Assembly (NCBI GenBank): GCA_945643635.1
Contig: CALZFC010000066.1
Coordinates: 1,615,001 to 1,679,000 of the forward strand
Length of the DNA: 64,000 bases
From: Allodiplogaster sudhausi
Lineage: Eukaryota; Nematoda; Chromadorea; Rhabditida; Diplogasteridae
Direction: 5' to 3'
Shown: in pieces, positions 23,812-39,201 of the stretch
Layout of the letters: every line of letters begins with the position of its first letter
Position numbering within the stretch: position 1 is the first letter of the stretch
The notes under the pieces: generated by a model
Seen by the model: only the letters and a program-made list of their open reading frames with translations
Databases searched by the model: none
What the model was told of the DNA's origin: nothing
Position numbers and translations under genes: made by a program

Positions 23812-25400
23812 CGGGTTGGTGCGGCAAGTACACTGGGTTCTCACAATCAATGCGTTTTGACCTTCTTCGTTTACACTCCACTCTCTTTAACTCTCCCTCG
23901 AAGATTTTCTCTTTACAAGAGATGATGTTTACGAATAGCTACTCTATGCTTTACTCTCTATGCAAACATTCCGTTCTTCAGGACGGATCATGAGATCTAT
24001 TTTTAAGATCTTACGCTTTTCATATCCATAGAATTAACCAATGCGAATTATATTCGAGATCAAAAATCGAAACTAGGAAATTAATAACTGATTGATTAGA
24101 GTAAATAATATTGGTGGAAGGAGAGTCTCGTGCCTTGTTCGAGACCCGTAGCTGCTGCTCGAAGGAGTCGGCAGAAGCGGCAACTTCTCATCCTTCTCTT
24201 TCTTCCGACCCGTCAACGAATGCCCCATCGTTGTCGAAGAACACGGAAAAGTCCCTGTGAGAGTTACTTTAATGGCACATTACTGTGTGAACTTAAAACT
24301 CCTCGTTCTTTTTTGCGCTTTTGACCTATGTTGTGCATACTTGCGAAAAAATTTACACGTACTCTTAGGCCAATTGGGTTGATTACTGCAGTGTATGCAA
24401 AAAAGTCCATGTACATTGTTGGGCAAGTGAACATAATGGGTCAATAACGCCGTAAACACGGTTTTTTTTTAAATTTGCAACGTAATATACGGACATATGT
24501 GCATACGTATGTACATACATAAACACGCATTTTGCAGACACTGTTAAAATCTCAGAAAATAGGTCAAACGCAGATTGCACCGTTATATGTATATGCATTC
24601 AAATGAAATCCTTTTAAGGTTTTCCGAATGTCTTAACGGAACACGGAGAATATAAACGGGAAGAAAGACCAGTGCCATGTATTTTTGAACTATTTGACAG
24701 GAGCTTCAGGATTGGCTGTCATGAACTCCATCCCAATCATTGCAAAGACGAGACGATAAGAGCTCCCACGCGGCCTGCCAAGGAATGACGGGGAAAACAA
24801 GCACGTGCCATCCATCTAATTTACTCTCTTAGAAAAACAGTTATAATAACAAATTTATAAATCTGCACGAGAACACGTTTAGATTTAAAAAAAAAACGAA
24901 GACGATTTGTCTGAAATGTAAAGTAGAGAATTAGGACAGATACAACGTCATTGGTTTGATGAGCGAAAAATAGTGATGTTGAACGATGAGCAGGACTGGG
25001 AGAATAAGAAGGAGTCAGTGAGGCATATTTGTCTACGCTGTGGCGTATCTCTTAGTCTCTCCCTTTACACTTCCCACCCGATAAGATAATGAGATCGTTT
25101 CTTTATTTCTTATTTTCTCACCCTTTACAAGCATATTTCTCTGTCCAGCACACCCTGTCACAAATTGGTCCAAAAATTATGCTCTTGGTTCCCTTTTCAA
25201 ATCTCTCTCTTTCACTCTCTTTCACTCTCTCTCTCTCTTTCTCTCTCTCTTTTTTCTTCGGCAAGCAAAAGTGCACAGAATTTACATACTACCTGTATTG
25301 TGTTCTTATGATTGATTCTGTTTTATGATTGATCCTCTGCCCACAAGCAACTTAAAAATGCGCATCATTTATCAATATCCTGGTGTAGTTATCTCTGCAG
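23659..25400. other. Spacer between the ABC and CNT genes
   Basis: It contains a (CT)n tract at about 23720-23812. Weak coding-like stretches are a minus-strand MGHSLTGRKKEKDEKLPLLP from 24232, a minus-strand tail near 24760-24690 (FAMIGMEFMTANPEAPVK then stop) and a plus-strand 50-residue frame at about 24935-25090 (DERKIVMLNDEQDWENKKES). None could be joined into a gene. ATG-rich dinucleotide-like TATG/CATA repeats occur near 24500. Confidence 0.35.
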
Positions 25401-28400
<3,000 letters not shown>

Positions 28401-29050
28401 TCGAGAAGACCGGCAAGGACGCTCTCCTCACTCTCATCGTGATAAAGGGAGCAGATGATCCGCTTGTTCCCCTCAGCCTCTCCTATCCTTATCACTCTTT
28501 CCATTTCCAAGCTCCTTCAATACAGCAAAGACGTCAATAAATTGCTGAACGGTAAAGAAGAGCATTTTCCGATACTCAGTATTTTCAACTTCAACTCTCA
28601 GGCTGTGCGTATATATAATATCTGTCCTTTTTTACAACTGCCGCCACAAAGCATAACGTAAATGTGAAGAGTGATGACATCGGTTATTGCTTTTACGTGC
28701 AAACATTGTCTTGAAGTGGATTACATGCGCAGATACGAATTTCTGATAATGAGTAAATACACTGGTTGCTAGAGGCAACAAGTCCTTGGACAGAGCCCAC
28801 TGGAGTCTAATGAAACCTCCTTCTTTCTGTCTCTGTCCCTCTCTCTTTGCCTCCGCCTTTCACTTCTCCCTGCTTCCTGATCCTCTTTCAATGTGCGTAT
28901 CTCTTATTCCTTCCTCGCAGGATGTCAAGAGACTTCTCTTATCAAAAGAGAATCCCCCTAATTCCATGAACAAATCTACCGGGGTTAGAAGGCCAGAAAG
29001 AATTATTTTGCTGACTTTCCATTGATAAAGTCTGTGACTTACAAAGTTGA
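28401..29050. other. Divergent spacer between CNT and the receptor-like gene
   Basis: No supported gene. Short open frames on both strands lack splice partners. It presumably holds both promoters. Confidence 0.45.
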
Positions 29051-30183
29051 ATGGATGGTGCAGCAGTTTTCTCTTTTCTAATCCTTGCTTACTATGCCCT
29101 CTACGCCAGCGCGGTCTTCATACTCTTCAGGTTAAAGACATGTTTTCTGCCTATTTAGCAAAATCCCTTTTCGAGTAGCATCGCAAGACGTACACTAAAA
29201 GAAATGACATGAAAATTGAGATATAAAATGTGCATGCAGATGTCTTCAACGGGCGCCCGTGGACCACGTCTCTTGCCATCTCTTCTTTCTGAATGTATGC
29301 TTCACTGCTCAACTCACTGTAGACGTCGCTGACATTATTGTATTTATTATTGACAGCAAGCTAGAAATGTTAGTGCCAATAAAAAAATATGCTTATTTTA
29401 TCCATTTTCAAGACAGAAAATATTGAGCCATGTGAAAAAAAACTCCTTCAGCGGCGCTGTTCTGAATTACTTGGCTCCGTTCTACTACATGCTGCTGACG
29501 CTGTACGTCTCCATTGGCACTTGCACCTTCCTCCTCTCCGCATTCTACATTTACTCAGTCGCCAACATCAGAACTACCACTTACCGGTCAGTTCGAGTTC
29601 CCCGGAAAGAGACATCTAGTTGGTCCTTCAGGGTTCTCTTCAGCTTCTCGTACCTCTTGGCGACTGCATTCTCCCTTTCTTATGCGATCAGCATGAGAAT
29701 TGCTGGCTTTATCGTTTCAATTGTTGTCTTTACGGCCTTCACCATCGTCATCATTCTCATTATAGCGGTTACAATCCTTTCTGCTTCGTTATTGTTTCGT
29801 TATGTTGGATGCGCTGAAGTTGTTTGGTGCCCCAGTTGCTGGTGAACTATATTCAAACGTCTCACAAAGCATATCTGCAACGTCGGCATCTCTTTTTCTC
29901 TGTCTCCTATTCCGGTCTTACAGTCGCTCTCTACTTACCCAGATATGGTACGACAGAGAAACATTCTAAAATTTGAGAGATGCAATAGTTGTTTGAGAAT
30001 ATTTCAGTTGCGGCAGCATCGCTTCTCTTTGACTTTTCGATCAGAACAAATGATGTCGAATTTCTCTTCCTTATCAAATATAACTTTCTCATGTTGAATC
30101 GTCTATTTCCAGGTTCGCAAAATTTTCAAAAATGTTTACGACTTTTAAAGGAAGTCGTTTCATTAATGGATGCAAATATGTAA
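29051..30183 (+). CDS. Seven-helix membrane protein, GPCR/chemoreceptor-like
   Basis: Exons join in phase from ATG 29051 (MDGAAVFSFLILAYYALYAS). Later exons read CLQRAPVDHVSCHLFFLN (about 29240), the CFTAQLTVDVADIIVFIID segment, then ILSHVKKNSFSGAVLNYLAP from 29417. Further hydrophobic blocks are YYMLLTLYVSIGTCTFLL, VLFSFSYLLATAFSLSY, IAGFIVSIVVFTAFTIVIIL, SYSGLTVALYLPRYVAAA and VEFLFLIKYNFLMLNRLF, seven in all. An intron with donor GCG|GTTACA (about 29765) and acceptor CCCCAG|TTG joins helix 5 to LLVNYIQTSHKAYLQRRH in phase 0. The loop after helix 3 (YSVANIRTTTYR) sits where rhodopsin-family receptors have DRY, but no canonical DRY or NPxxY is present. There is no signal peptide. A divergent receptor is likely and the ligand is unknown. 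Confidence 0.55.
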
Positions 30184-31146
30184 CAGATATTGATTTCTTA
30201 GTTCGCACTGAATTTTAGCACCGGGTGGGAAATAAATGAAAGTGCTGTGTTGAAGTGATCACAATCGTGTTGGCCTTCTGCTTCTTCTCGTCCCTCCGAC
30301 ACCACGCCTACACCCTTCCATGGCTGCCTCCCCAACTGCTACCCTCTCATCCATCTGCCGTCTGCTCTCTCTCTGCTGTCTACTCTCAGAACAACGACTC
30401 CGTCCGCCTCGGCACGTCCACTCTCCATCGACAGCAACGGCACCATCCCGTTCAGCCTTCTGCTCCCCCTGCTTCTCCTCCCCCGCCTCCTCCTTCAGCG
30501 CCTCCCCCATATTTTTATTCCTTGTCCAATAATCATCGCCCCTTTGACTAATGTTATGGAATTGCTTAGGAATCCAGGCTAAATCTCCTATTCCTACTTC
30601 ATTTTCCATCCTCGAATACCATGTTGAACACACGAAGTATGAATTGATAGGCTGTAATGAATGGAAGCAAAACAACATCAACTAATAGCAGAGAGAGCCG
30701 CCTCGTCCGGAAGAGTGGAACCTTGTCATGAGCCAGTAATAGTCTATCTATGTACATCATGAGGCGCAGTAATAATTGAAACATACCATAAATGAATGCT
30801 AGCTTTGGAAAATTGATGGAATAAGTGCAAAAGTGCAACAAAAAGGTGGTTATTCATTTAGCAACCTCGTATGATTATTGTTTGTCGATGATTTACAAGA
30901 CCAAATTGCACACTATTCTCAAAGCTTCTTTCATAACGATGCAGCTAGGCTCACCACTTGGCAGGAGGCTTGCAAATATGCAGAAAATCGACAAAAATGG
31001 CAAGAATGTGTGATGAATGAATGGATATTTAGTTTAAATATTAAACGTATGTAAATGTGTACAATCTCATGACTGAAGGCTAATCTAATGCAAATCAATG
31101 AATAAGAGAAACCTTGTTTGAATGCTGGAAAAGGGGAGCAAAGAGT
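30184..31146. other. Spacer with hydrophobic minus-strand exon candidate
   Basis: On the minus strand, 30838-30599 reads without stops through two membrane-like stretches (FIYGMFQLLLRLMMYIDRLL and LLLVDVVLLPFITAYQFI), ending FNMVFEDGK then stop, with no ATG start. A Pro/Ser-rich plus-strand frame at 30255-30551 starts only at GTG. Neither could be joined to a gene. Confidence 0.3.
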
Positions 31147-31364
31147 CTAGCAAAGAGTGTTTCGAGGGGTGGAGGTGTAAGTGTGGAGAGAGCGCGAGTG
31201 GAGAGGAGGCTCGCTGCAAGGGATGGCGGGCTGGGGGATGCGGGGCACAGCAGGCACCGCTGCCATGTAGCCCACTTTCTCTGCCACCGGAGACCTGAAC
31301 ACAAGAACTCCATCTGGTATATGTCTCATGTACTCTTTCTCCCTTTCCTTCTCTTTCTCTCCCT

Positions 31365-31405
<41 letters not shown>

Positions 31406-32187
31406 AACCTCACGGACGCGAAGATCTCGCGTAGAGTAGTGAAGAAGCATGCAGCTGCAGCGGTCACTCCCAGCAGCGGATCCATCAGAATCTTCAGTGC
31501 CGACACCACATTCCAAGATCTTAAGACAAGAAAATATAATAATAAAATGGCACAACTACATTGAATGAAAAAACGACTCTGACCGATGCCAAGCAAGCGA
31601 GGGCTGAACAACATCGTGGCCGAAGGAAAGCCTGGAAACATTTTCAGCTTCGCATCAGGATATGGGATTACGAATGAACTGACGAAAGGATATAAAACAT
31701 ATACGAACATATAGAAGATGGCGGCAATGGGATAGAGAGCGCCAATGACTCCGTAGATGGACGAGGAGTTCGAGGCGGGCAGAGACAGCGGCTGCCCACC
31801 GCCCATGACCAGCTGCTGTTGAGCAGGCTGAGAGGGGCAGCCGGGAGGGCGAGCGGCGGAGAGACGGAGGAGGCAGCCGCAGAGGAGGGGGAGCAGACAA
31901 CCGATCACCAGCACGATCTCGCGCAGCAGGTTGAACACGCTGTCGTGCGTCTGCAAAATGGTCTCTTCTAGGAAGAATAACAAACGACCATATAAAATAA
32001 AAATGTAGATCAAATGCTAAGGGAAAATGAAAGTAGAAGAAGGCTGACCCGGTTTGCGGCACCAACGAGACAAATGCCAGAGAGAGGATCAGCCGCCACG
32101 CTGCGAGAGATCAAAGCAGCCATCACGGCCAGAAGGGGAAGGGCCCACGCCATCATCGAACACTGCACGCGCACACGCTCCTGCGAG

Positions 32188-32242
<55 letters not shown>

Positions 32243-34377
32243 AGAGGGAGAGAGAAAGGAGGGGAGGAAAACACACCATTTGATTGTTGGGAGAAGCGGC
32301 CGACTTCCAGGAGAGAGCAACGAGGAGCCACCAGAGTCGACCGGCCGTGCCGAAGTAGAAGAGAAGGGACGCGGCGGTAGTGCAAGCCGAGTGGGACTGG
32401 CCAGGCACTACGAAGAGGCGAGTGGCGGGCGAGGATCCGTATGGCAAGCACGCTATCTGCATGTTTACTCATTTATGATTGGTTCTGCAAAAATGTTTAT
32501 TCTATGAAGTAATTCACTTCCCATAGTCTCAAAAAATGTCTATATCATGAGCTTATTTTTAATGGGGAATTAATTAAAGAAACCTGGTCACGATAGAGAA
32601 GAGAGAAGAGATAGACGATGGAGGAGACTGCCAATGCGCATGAGCAGGCGAGGAGAGAAGCCTCGGGCATGGGAACGGGCCGCTCCGCTCTCAAACACAC
32701 TCTTCACATTCATTCCAACTTTATTTCATATTCTGATTTAAACTTAAATGTTACTATAACGCCGAGTAGGCTAACCTTCTGCTGATGCAAGTGACAACGC
32801 AGACGGAAGTCATGACGACGGAGATGAGAGAAAGCACGAAGAGAGCAGTCGAGGACGCCTCCCGATCAGACTCAACATCACAGACTCCATACTCATTATG
32901 CTTTCTTATTCTTTACAAATATTTTTTAAAACAAAAATGTTTGAATACTGATTAAGAAGTGAAAAGGAAGTCTTACGCGAGGGATGCCTTGAGTGGCGGA
33001 GCAGGAAGGAATGCAGGCGGCAGATCGGTTGACATACACGTGCTCACTCGGGCACTGTCCGAAGCGAGTTCGAGCCATCGACCTCCCACCTTAGAAAGTT
33101 ACATTATTCGTCGAATTACTGAATACGATTGGAAAGAAAAGCACTGTCTATTCTTAGAATGCCTGTCTGAGAACCATAAGAGAAAGGGTAATTAAAATAT
33201 TTTTCTACAAAATTTTTGTATTACCGTAAATATCTGAAATCATTCTTTCTAAATAAAAATTCAATTTGTATCTGCTTGAAAATTTTGCAATATTTTAAAT
33301 TGTTCTAACTATGTATGTAGTTTCAAAATAAGTGTTGGATAATTTTGATACTATTTAATCTTAGTTTATATTTGGGCATTTTTTGGCAGTACCGAACGTT
33401 GTTATATAATAGTTGAAAAATATTTTTATGCCCCACGGTGCAGTCTCATTGTCAGGAAAAGCTGTATTAATAATTATAACCTCCTGAGGGTCGGATGTCT
33501 CCCGTTCGGTGAAGATCTACACGCATTCGCTCCATTTCTTGCGCAGTCGCCGAGGGATGATCTGAATTATCGGGAATGAGAGACTCAGAGTGTTCTTAGA
33601 TGTCATACCATGGTGCCGATGAATCGGATGAGAATGCGCATGATGAGGATGCAGTTCAGCAGAGTCGTCGATATGAAGAGGGACAGTCCCTCCGACGGGG
33701 GCAGCCGCCCCTCCGTCATCCCCTCCCGGCCCCCTCATGCACATCGCCTCGTTGTTGTTCTCCAAGGGGAAGCGCGAGCAGTTCATCATGGAAGGCCAGG
33801 GGAAGCCAAAGTCTTTGAGGAGTGGCAGACAACGGTCTCGGACCGACTCGCACAGCGGGCGGCACGGACCAATTGGCAGCGCCACCTTAAAAAAGTTAAG
33901 TTCTTTTCAATAGCCAGCTTCATGAAAGGAAATGCTGTAGTAGACTGTAAATATTAAAAAAGCAAAATATAACCTTTTCATTACACATTGGAAAGTAGAC
34001 GGAACAGAGGAAGAAGCGAAGTTGAGTGGAGCACTGGACATTGATGAGAGGGTCGAAGGTGGAAAGAGCGTCCGCTGCGTCCTTTTTCGTCTCGTCGCCA
34101 GCCAAATTCGGAAAACTGCAAACGAGAGATTCGTCTATTTATTTCTATCTTTATCGTAGACCTGTTTATTCCCTTCTTTAGGACATGTGATCCCTTCTCA
34201 TGTCCAATCCATTGATGTCTACTGTTTATGTCACTATTTCTGCTGGCACTTCCCTACTTTCTGATACAATTGGAGGAGCGGGTGAATGATAGACAAAAGA
34301 AGAGGAAGAAGATAGCCACTGCATGTGGTGGCAAAAGCTGTGATCACGACAGCATTCAAAAAGAAATACGAGAGAGG

Positions 34378-34419
<42 letters not shown>

Positions 34420-34491
34420 ACAGTGGGGAGGGGTGAAAGAGAGAGGGAAGGGTGAGAGAGAAGGAAAAGAGAACGATAGAGAACGAGAGTC

Positions 34492-34527
<36 letters not shown>

Positions 34528-34962
34528 GAGATGGCGACCAGGGCGATGAATTGATAGCGGACAGGAAGGAAGGCGACTAGGCGGCCCGGCAACTCTGTCC
34601 TGACAGAAGGAAGGCTGCCTCTCCCTCTCCTCTTCTCTTTGTCTCTCTTTCTCTTCCCCTCTCCGTTCTTTCTCTCTCTCTTTCTCCCTCTCTTTCGTTA
34701 TCTCTGGTTGGCAGACGCACACATTGATATATTATCGGTCGAGAGAAGCGGGTGAAGAAGCCTAAGAAGCGGCCGGAATCAACCAAGAGAAGGAATCAAC
34801 TTCTTCTTCTGCCATGAGCCATGACAATGAAGTCACTCCATTCACACTGAAAATCACTAGTTACGCTCCAATGATTGAGGCCCTTAGGGTGCAAGAGAAT
34901 GATTCAGAATAGAGGAATGTTCAAAAATGTCTGGAAATAAGACAGAGATAGAGAAAGAAAGC

Positions 34963-35013
<51 letters not shown>

Positions 35014-35585
35014 GAGAGGTTCAATGTGTGTGTGCCCCACTCATTTGCTCATTCACTTAATTGCGCCAAATGGCTGCGGTTGGTAGAGAGAAGAAGGGAG
35101 AGATTGGATGATATGGTGAAGAGAGAGAAAGAAAGCAGTGCTCCTCATCCACTTGCACTTGCCCTCTCCTCCGCGCCACACTTAGCGCTTTTTGATGCTT
35201 CTCTCTTAGAGAAGGTGATAGAGAGAGAGAGAGAAGAGAAAGCGAGAGAGAGGGACAGAGAGAGAGAGGGAGAGAGAAAGTGAGAATGAGATGATTGAGA
35301 GTGAGAATGAGATATGGTGATCGATGGATTGAGAATGGGATTACTTCATTTTTAACACTTACAAATAGCCAATCACGGCAAACACCGTCGTCATCATTAA
35401 ACATTTTTAACGATTTAAGGGACTGTTTGAGCGAAACATATCAACAACTCTGCCCTTTTTCCCTTAATATAAACAAGACATAAATAATAATTGCTTATGT
35501 GTATGTTCATGCCATTGCATTAAAGAGAGAAGAAAAAGAACAAAGTATGAATGCAGACAACGAGAGAGAGAGAGAGAGAGAGAGC

Positions 35586-35617
<32 letters not shown>

Positions 35618-37515
35618 CAGAGAGAGCAGAGAGACTTATTCTAATGGCGATTAGCATCGCCTAATCATCCTTATGATCTCGCTCACAGCCAACACTTCTT
35701 CCCTTTCCCCAGCACTCCGCTGACCTTCCATGTCACACTTTTCTCTCTGCCTCTCCACTCTGCGAACCACTGTCATCGGTATTCTCTCTCTCTCTCTCTC
35801 TCTCTCTCTTGCACCTATATATCAGTCTCCTCAACTCTCTCTCTCTTTCTCTCTTCCAAACTGAACTGTGCTCTCCTCTTCCTCAGAGTAACGAGGAGAA
35901 AATTTACACCCCAATATGTTGGAGAGGTTGTACACTGGGAGAAAAAGGGGTATTAGATAGACATTTAGACTGAGTGAGTGAAAGGGGCAGAGAATGAGGT
36001 GGACAAAAGAGAAAGGAGGTGAAGAAGGAAGAAAGAGAGAGAGAGAGGAGAGATGAGAGAGAGAGGGAGAGAGAGAGAGAGAGAGAGAGATGAGAGATGA
36101 GATGATACGGCTCGTAAGTATGGTCGCGTGCCTCTCGGCCAAATCAAAATGTTTTCCTTTGTCGCCCTCGCAGTGAATGCAAGCACATGCACATTTGAAT
36201 AATCCCTTTTGCACGGCCGCCCTCTCATGAGAATGACAGTGAGAATGAGATGTCGGCTGCCAATTCAGCACTGAAAGAAAGAACAACAGCCATGAAGAAG
36301 TCCGTTCAACTCCATTGGGCACAGTATTCCCATCCTATCTGGACGGCTCCATTCTTTTTCTTATTCGCACCTTTTCTCAAATCCTTTCTCTTTGCCAGTG
36401 GAGGACCAAACTTCCAGTTTCTACTTGAACATCCATATGTCTTATCATTTAGTATTCCATGCAGCTACCAGAGGCACGCATCCTGTTTCCATTCAGCAAA
36501 GGCTCGTTTCTCCATGCATATCAGGACGCTTTCATTCTCATTGTCTGTTTCTCCCTCGCTGTCTCTCTCTCTATCTCTAGTTCTCTCCATCTCCCTCTAT
36601 CTTTATACATGTATCTCTCTCCCTCTCTTTGCCTGATAACAGTATCCTCTCCCTTTATTAGCATCTCAATGAGGAGGACGGAAGAAGCATCTGCTGGCGT
36701 CAGTGGCAATGGTAATGAGTGCACTTGGGATGAGATAACCAGAGACCGGCGAAGGAGCATGGTGAGAAGAGAGGGCTAGAGAGAGAAAGAAAGAGAGGGA
36801 GAGAGAGAGGGTGAGGGGAAGAGAGAGTGAGAGAATGAAAGAGAGAAAAAGAGCAACAGATAGATGTCAGCTTTTGCATTCTTTACTAGAAGGAAGGCGG
36901 CCAGTTTTAGTCGCATAACAGGGAGACCAAGCAGAAGCGCGACTATCTCCAGTAGTATTTCAAGCTGAACAAAGAGGCATCGAGTGGATAATTGGGTGGA
37001 TAAGGGCAAAAAGAAACAGTTGTAACGGTGGCAGAGCCGGAGATGACGGGAAAAAAGAGTAGGCGAGAGAAATGAGAAGTGAAAAAAGTGAAGAGGAACA
37101 GCGTGCTCATGCATCCTTCAGACCGAAAGAGGCGGAACGGTTCTGTTAAAGTATGAGGAGAAGACTTTGAAAGGCTGATGCAGTTGTTTTTCTTGCAATT
37201 CTCCCTTCTGGACTTCTTGCCAATGTTCTCAGTCTTCTGATTGCTCCATTGCCTCGCTCTCGCGTCTCCTTGCTCTACCAGATAGGATCAACTACCCTGC
37301 TCATATATGAACTAGTGCCACTTTTCTCCGCACTCTCTGCCTCTTCTCGGATTATGCACAGGTGCCAGGAGGCTCAGCCAGTGACCCGGCAAACACTTCT
37401 GCCAGGACTCGAGAGGACAACTCAAATGAATGAGGAATGAATGGAGCGACATGCAGGAAGAGGAGAAGCATCTGTGGTGAAATGACCGAAAAAGGATGGG
37501 AAGAGGAAGAAGTGT

Positions 37516-37558
<43 letters not shown>

Positions 37559-38406
37559 GAGAGGGAAAGAGAAATAGAGAGAGAAAGATACGGAGAGAGA
37601 GGGGTGAGAAAGATAGAAGAAGACAGAGCATTAGAAAGGGCAAATGATGTACAGAGCAAGGCACGACGAGGCTTCGTCAGCAACAGAAATGTCTCTCTCC
37701 CTCTCTTTCTCTCCTCTCTTTCTCTCCTATCTCTCTCTCCTATCTTTCTCTCCTCTCTTTCTCTCCTCCTTATCTCTACACTTCATAGACCGTCTCCACT
37801 CCGCATTCAGAAGCCAGACAATGTCTCTCTGCTCCTTTCCTTCCCTTTTGCTTCACACTCAGCCGATCTTTTATGAAATCAGAGTCATCGTTGTCTATGT
37901 CTTAAACAGCAGCATAGACAACCATGATAGCTTCTCAGTCTTTTATCTCTCTCCCTTTATCTCTCTTTCTCTCTCTCTCTGTCTCTATCTCGCCTGCTCA
38001 GACCGAATCAAATCGATTATTAATACGCCGACTGGAAGTGCGAAGACAAGCCGAGAAAGAGTGAACTGGCGCGTGGTTCTCGTTCGCGCGTTGAGAAATG
38101 AGCATAAAAACATTAGTGAGGAAAGATGTGAGAAAAGTGATTTAACACAAAAAAGACACAAAAAACCAGGAATATGTAGTTCTCATAAAGGAAACGAATA
38201 AAGTAACAATTTGTCAAGATTTTTTAGTAACCAGAATAATAAATTAGCAGAAGAAACCTGGTGACGTTGTACGGAAGATCTCTACAGATGTCCACGTCGA
38301 TGGGCTCGCATTTCACTCGAGTGAGAGGACGACGGCCATCAGAGATGAGGAGAGATTGCACGAGGAGGGGAGAGAACAACAAAGAATACAGTATGCCAGA
38401 TGCCAT
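31147..38406 (-). CDS. Frizzled-type Wnt receptor, closest in character to Frizzled-4
   Basis: A minus-strand gene from ATG 38406 (signal peptide [20 protein letters not shown]) to TAG 31147-31149. The cysteine-rich domain is split over three exons: [17 protein letters not shown] (38310-38256); [18 protein letters not shown]...[16 protein letters not shown] (about 34115-33977); and [49 protein letters not shown] (33885-33700). This is very like the Fz4 pattern. Seven helices follow from about 32880 to 31410, including [38 protein letters not shown] and [18 protein letters not shown]. Frizzleds bind Wnt at the cell surface and recruit Dishevelled through a KTxxxW motif after helix 7. Here that place reads TTLREI, so the motif is degenerate. 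Intron 1 is 4.1 kb, unlike the other short introns. Confidence 0.87.
31371..31402 (+). repeat. (CT)n tract in the last Frizzled intron
   Basis: A CT tract lies after the helix-7 exon. It is GA in the sense direction. Confidence 0.9.
32189..32262 (+). repeat. (GA)n tract in a Frizzled intron
   Basis: A GA tract lies between the [13 protein letters not shown] exon and the [19 protein letters not shown] exon. It is CT-rich in the sense strand. Confidence 0.9.
34117..38255. other. Long first intron of the Frizzled gene
   Basis: A 4.1-kb intron bounded by ACCAG|GTTTCTTC (donor) and GTTTGCAG|T (acceptor) on the minus strand. It carries many microsatellites: (GA)n at about 34390-34412, 34498-34525, 34970-35006, 35564-35620, 36040-36095 and 37520-37548, and CT-rich DNA at 35785-35810 and 37690-37760. 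It also has GPCR-like plus-strand exon candidates near 37165 and 37800. Confidence 0.65.
37165..37362 (+). CDS. Exon candidate with GPCR-like helices 1-2
   Basis: The plus-strand frame reads [20 protein letters not shown] then [20 protein letters not shown] and [19 protein letters not shown], ending at a CACAG|GTGCCA donor. The G-L-L-A-N-V spacing with two hydrophobic stretches resembles helices 1-2 of rhodopsin-family receptors. It is antisense to Frizzled, inside its first intron. Possible partner exons lie at about 37797-37960 ([20 protein letters not shown]), 38720-38870 (NLFLISAFLISRLSLCLLVT) and 39230-39400 (RAAVANAILLLSFVPCRPSL), but joins and frames are not secure. Confidence 0.3.
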
Positions 38407-38919
38407 GGCTACCGTAGTGGAGGGACTACGGTAGGCAGAGCGGAACGTTGTTTCAATCTCGTTTAACGACTTCCGAAATAGCCAGCGGAACTCGCAGGCC
38501 GAGCAGCGCCGCCACGAGGGAGAAGACGGCCGACAAGTGGGCGGGGCCTAATCAGCGGCCGGCAGAACCAGCAGCTATCTCTCTCCCTGTCTCTCTCTCT
38601 CTCTCTTCTACTTTCTCTCCCTCTCTACCGCAACAGCACTTCGCGATCTCATTGACACATTCTTTTTCTTACTCCTTTCTCTCTATCTCCCCTAGTCTCA
38701 TTTACCGCCTTCTTTGCAGTGAATCTCTTCCTTATTTCTGCCTTCCTGATTTCCCGTCTTTCTCTGTGTCTCCTTGTCACGCATGCTCTCTCTTATGTTC
38801 GTTTATCAGAAGGCGCCTCTTATCCTGCAACGTCGCCCCAAGCATCCATCATCGGCAGCCGCGCGGCCAAGGAGAGAGATCGAGGAGAGGGTGAGAGAGA
38901 GAGAGAGAGAGACAGAGAG

Positions 38920-38970
<51 letters not shown>

Positions 38971-39159
38971 ACTCCGTGGCTGCTCTGCTTCTCTGCCCTC
39001 TCATTACAGTATGGACTCTCTGTCGGTTGTGATCAGACGGTTGATGAATGAGTAAGTGAAAGATGTGCGTAGATAAAGAGAGGAGTGGAAGGTCACAGCC
39101 GCGGCTCTGGCAGACCCTGTCTTCTCCTCTTCAGATGTTGCCTTCTCTGGATGAGGAAA

Positions 39160-39201
<42 letters not shown>

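Noticed and set aside
30255..30551. Secreted proline-rich protein with PPPY motif on the plus strand
   Set aside because: It has no ATG start, all three plus-strand frames are open over the same C-rich DNA, and there is no splice evidence.
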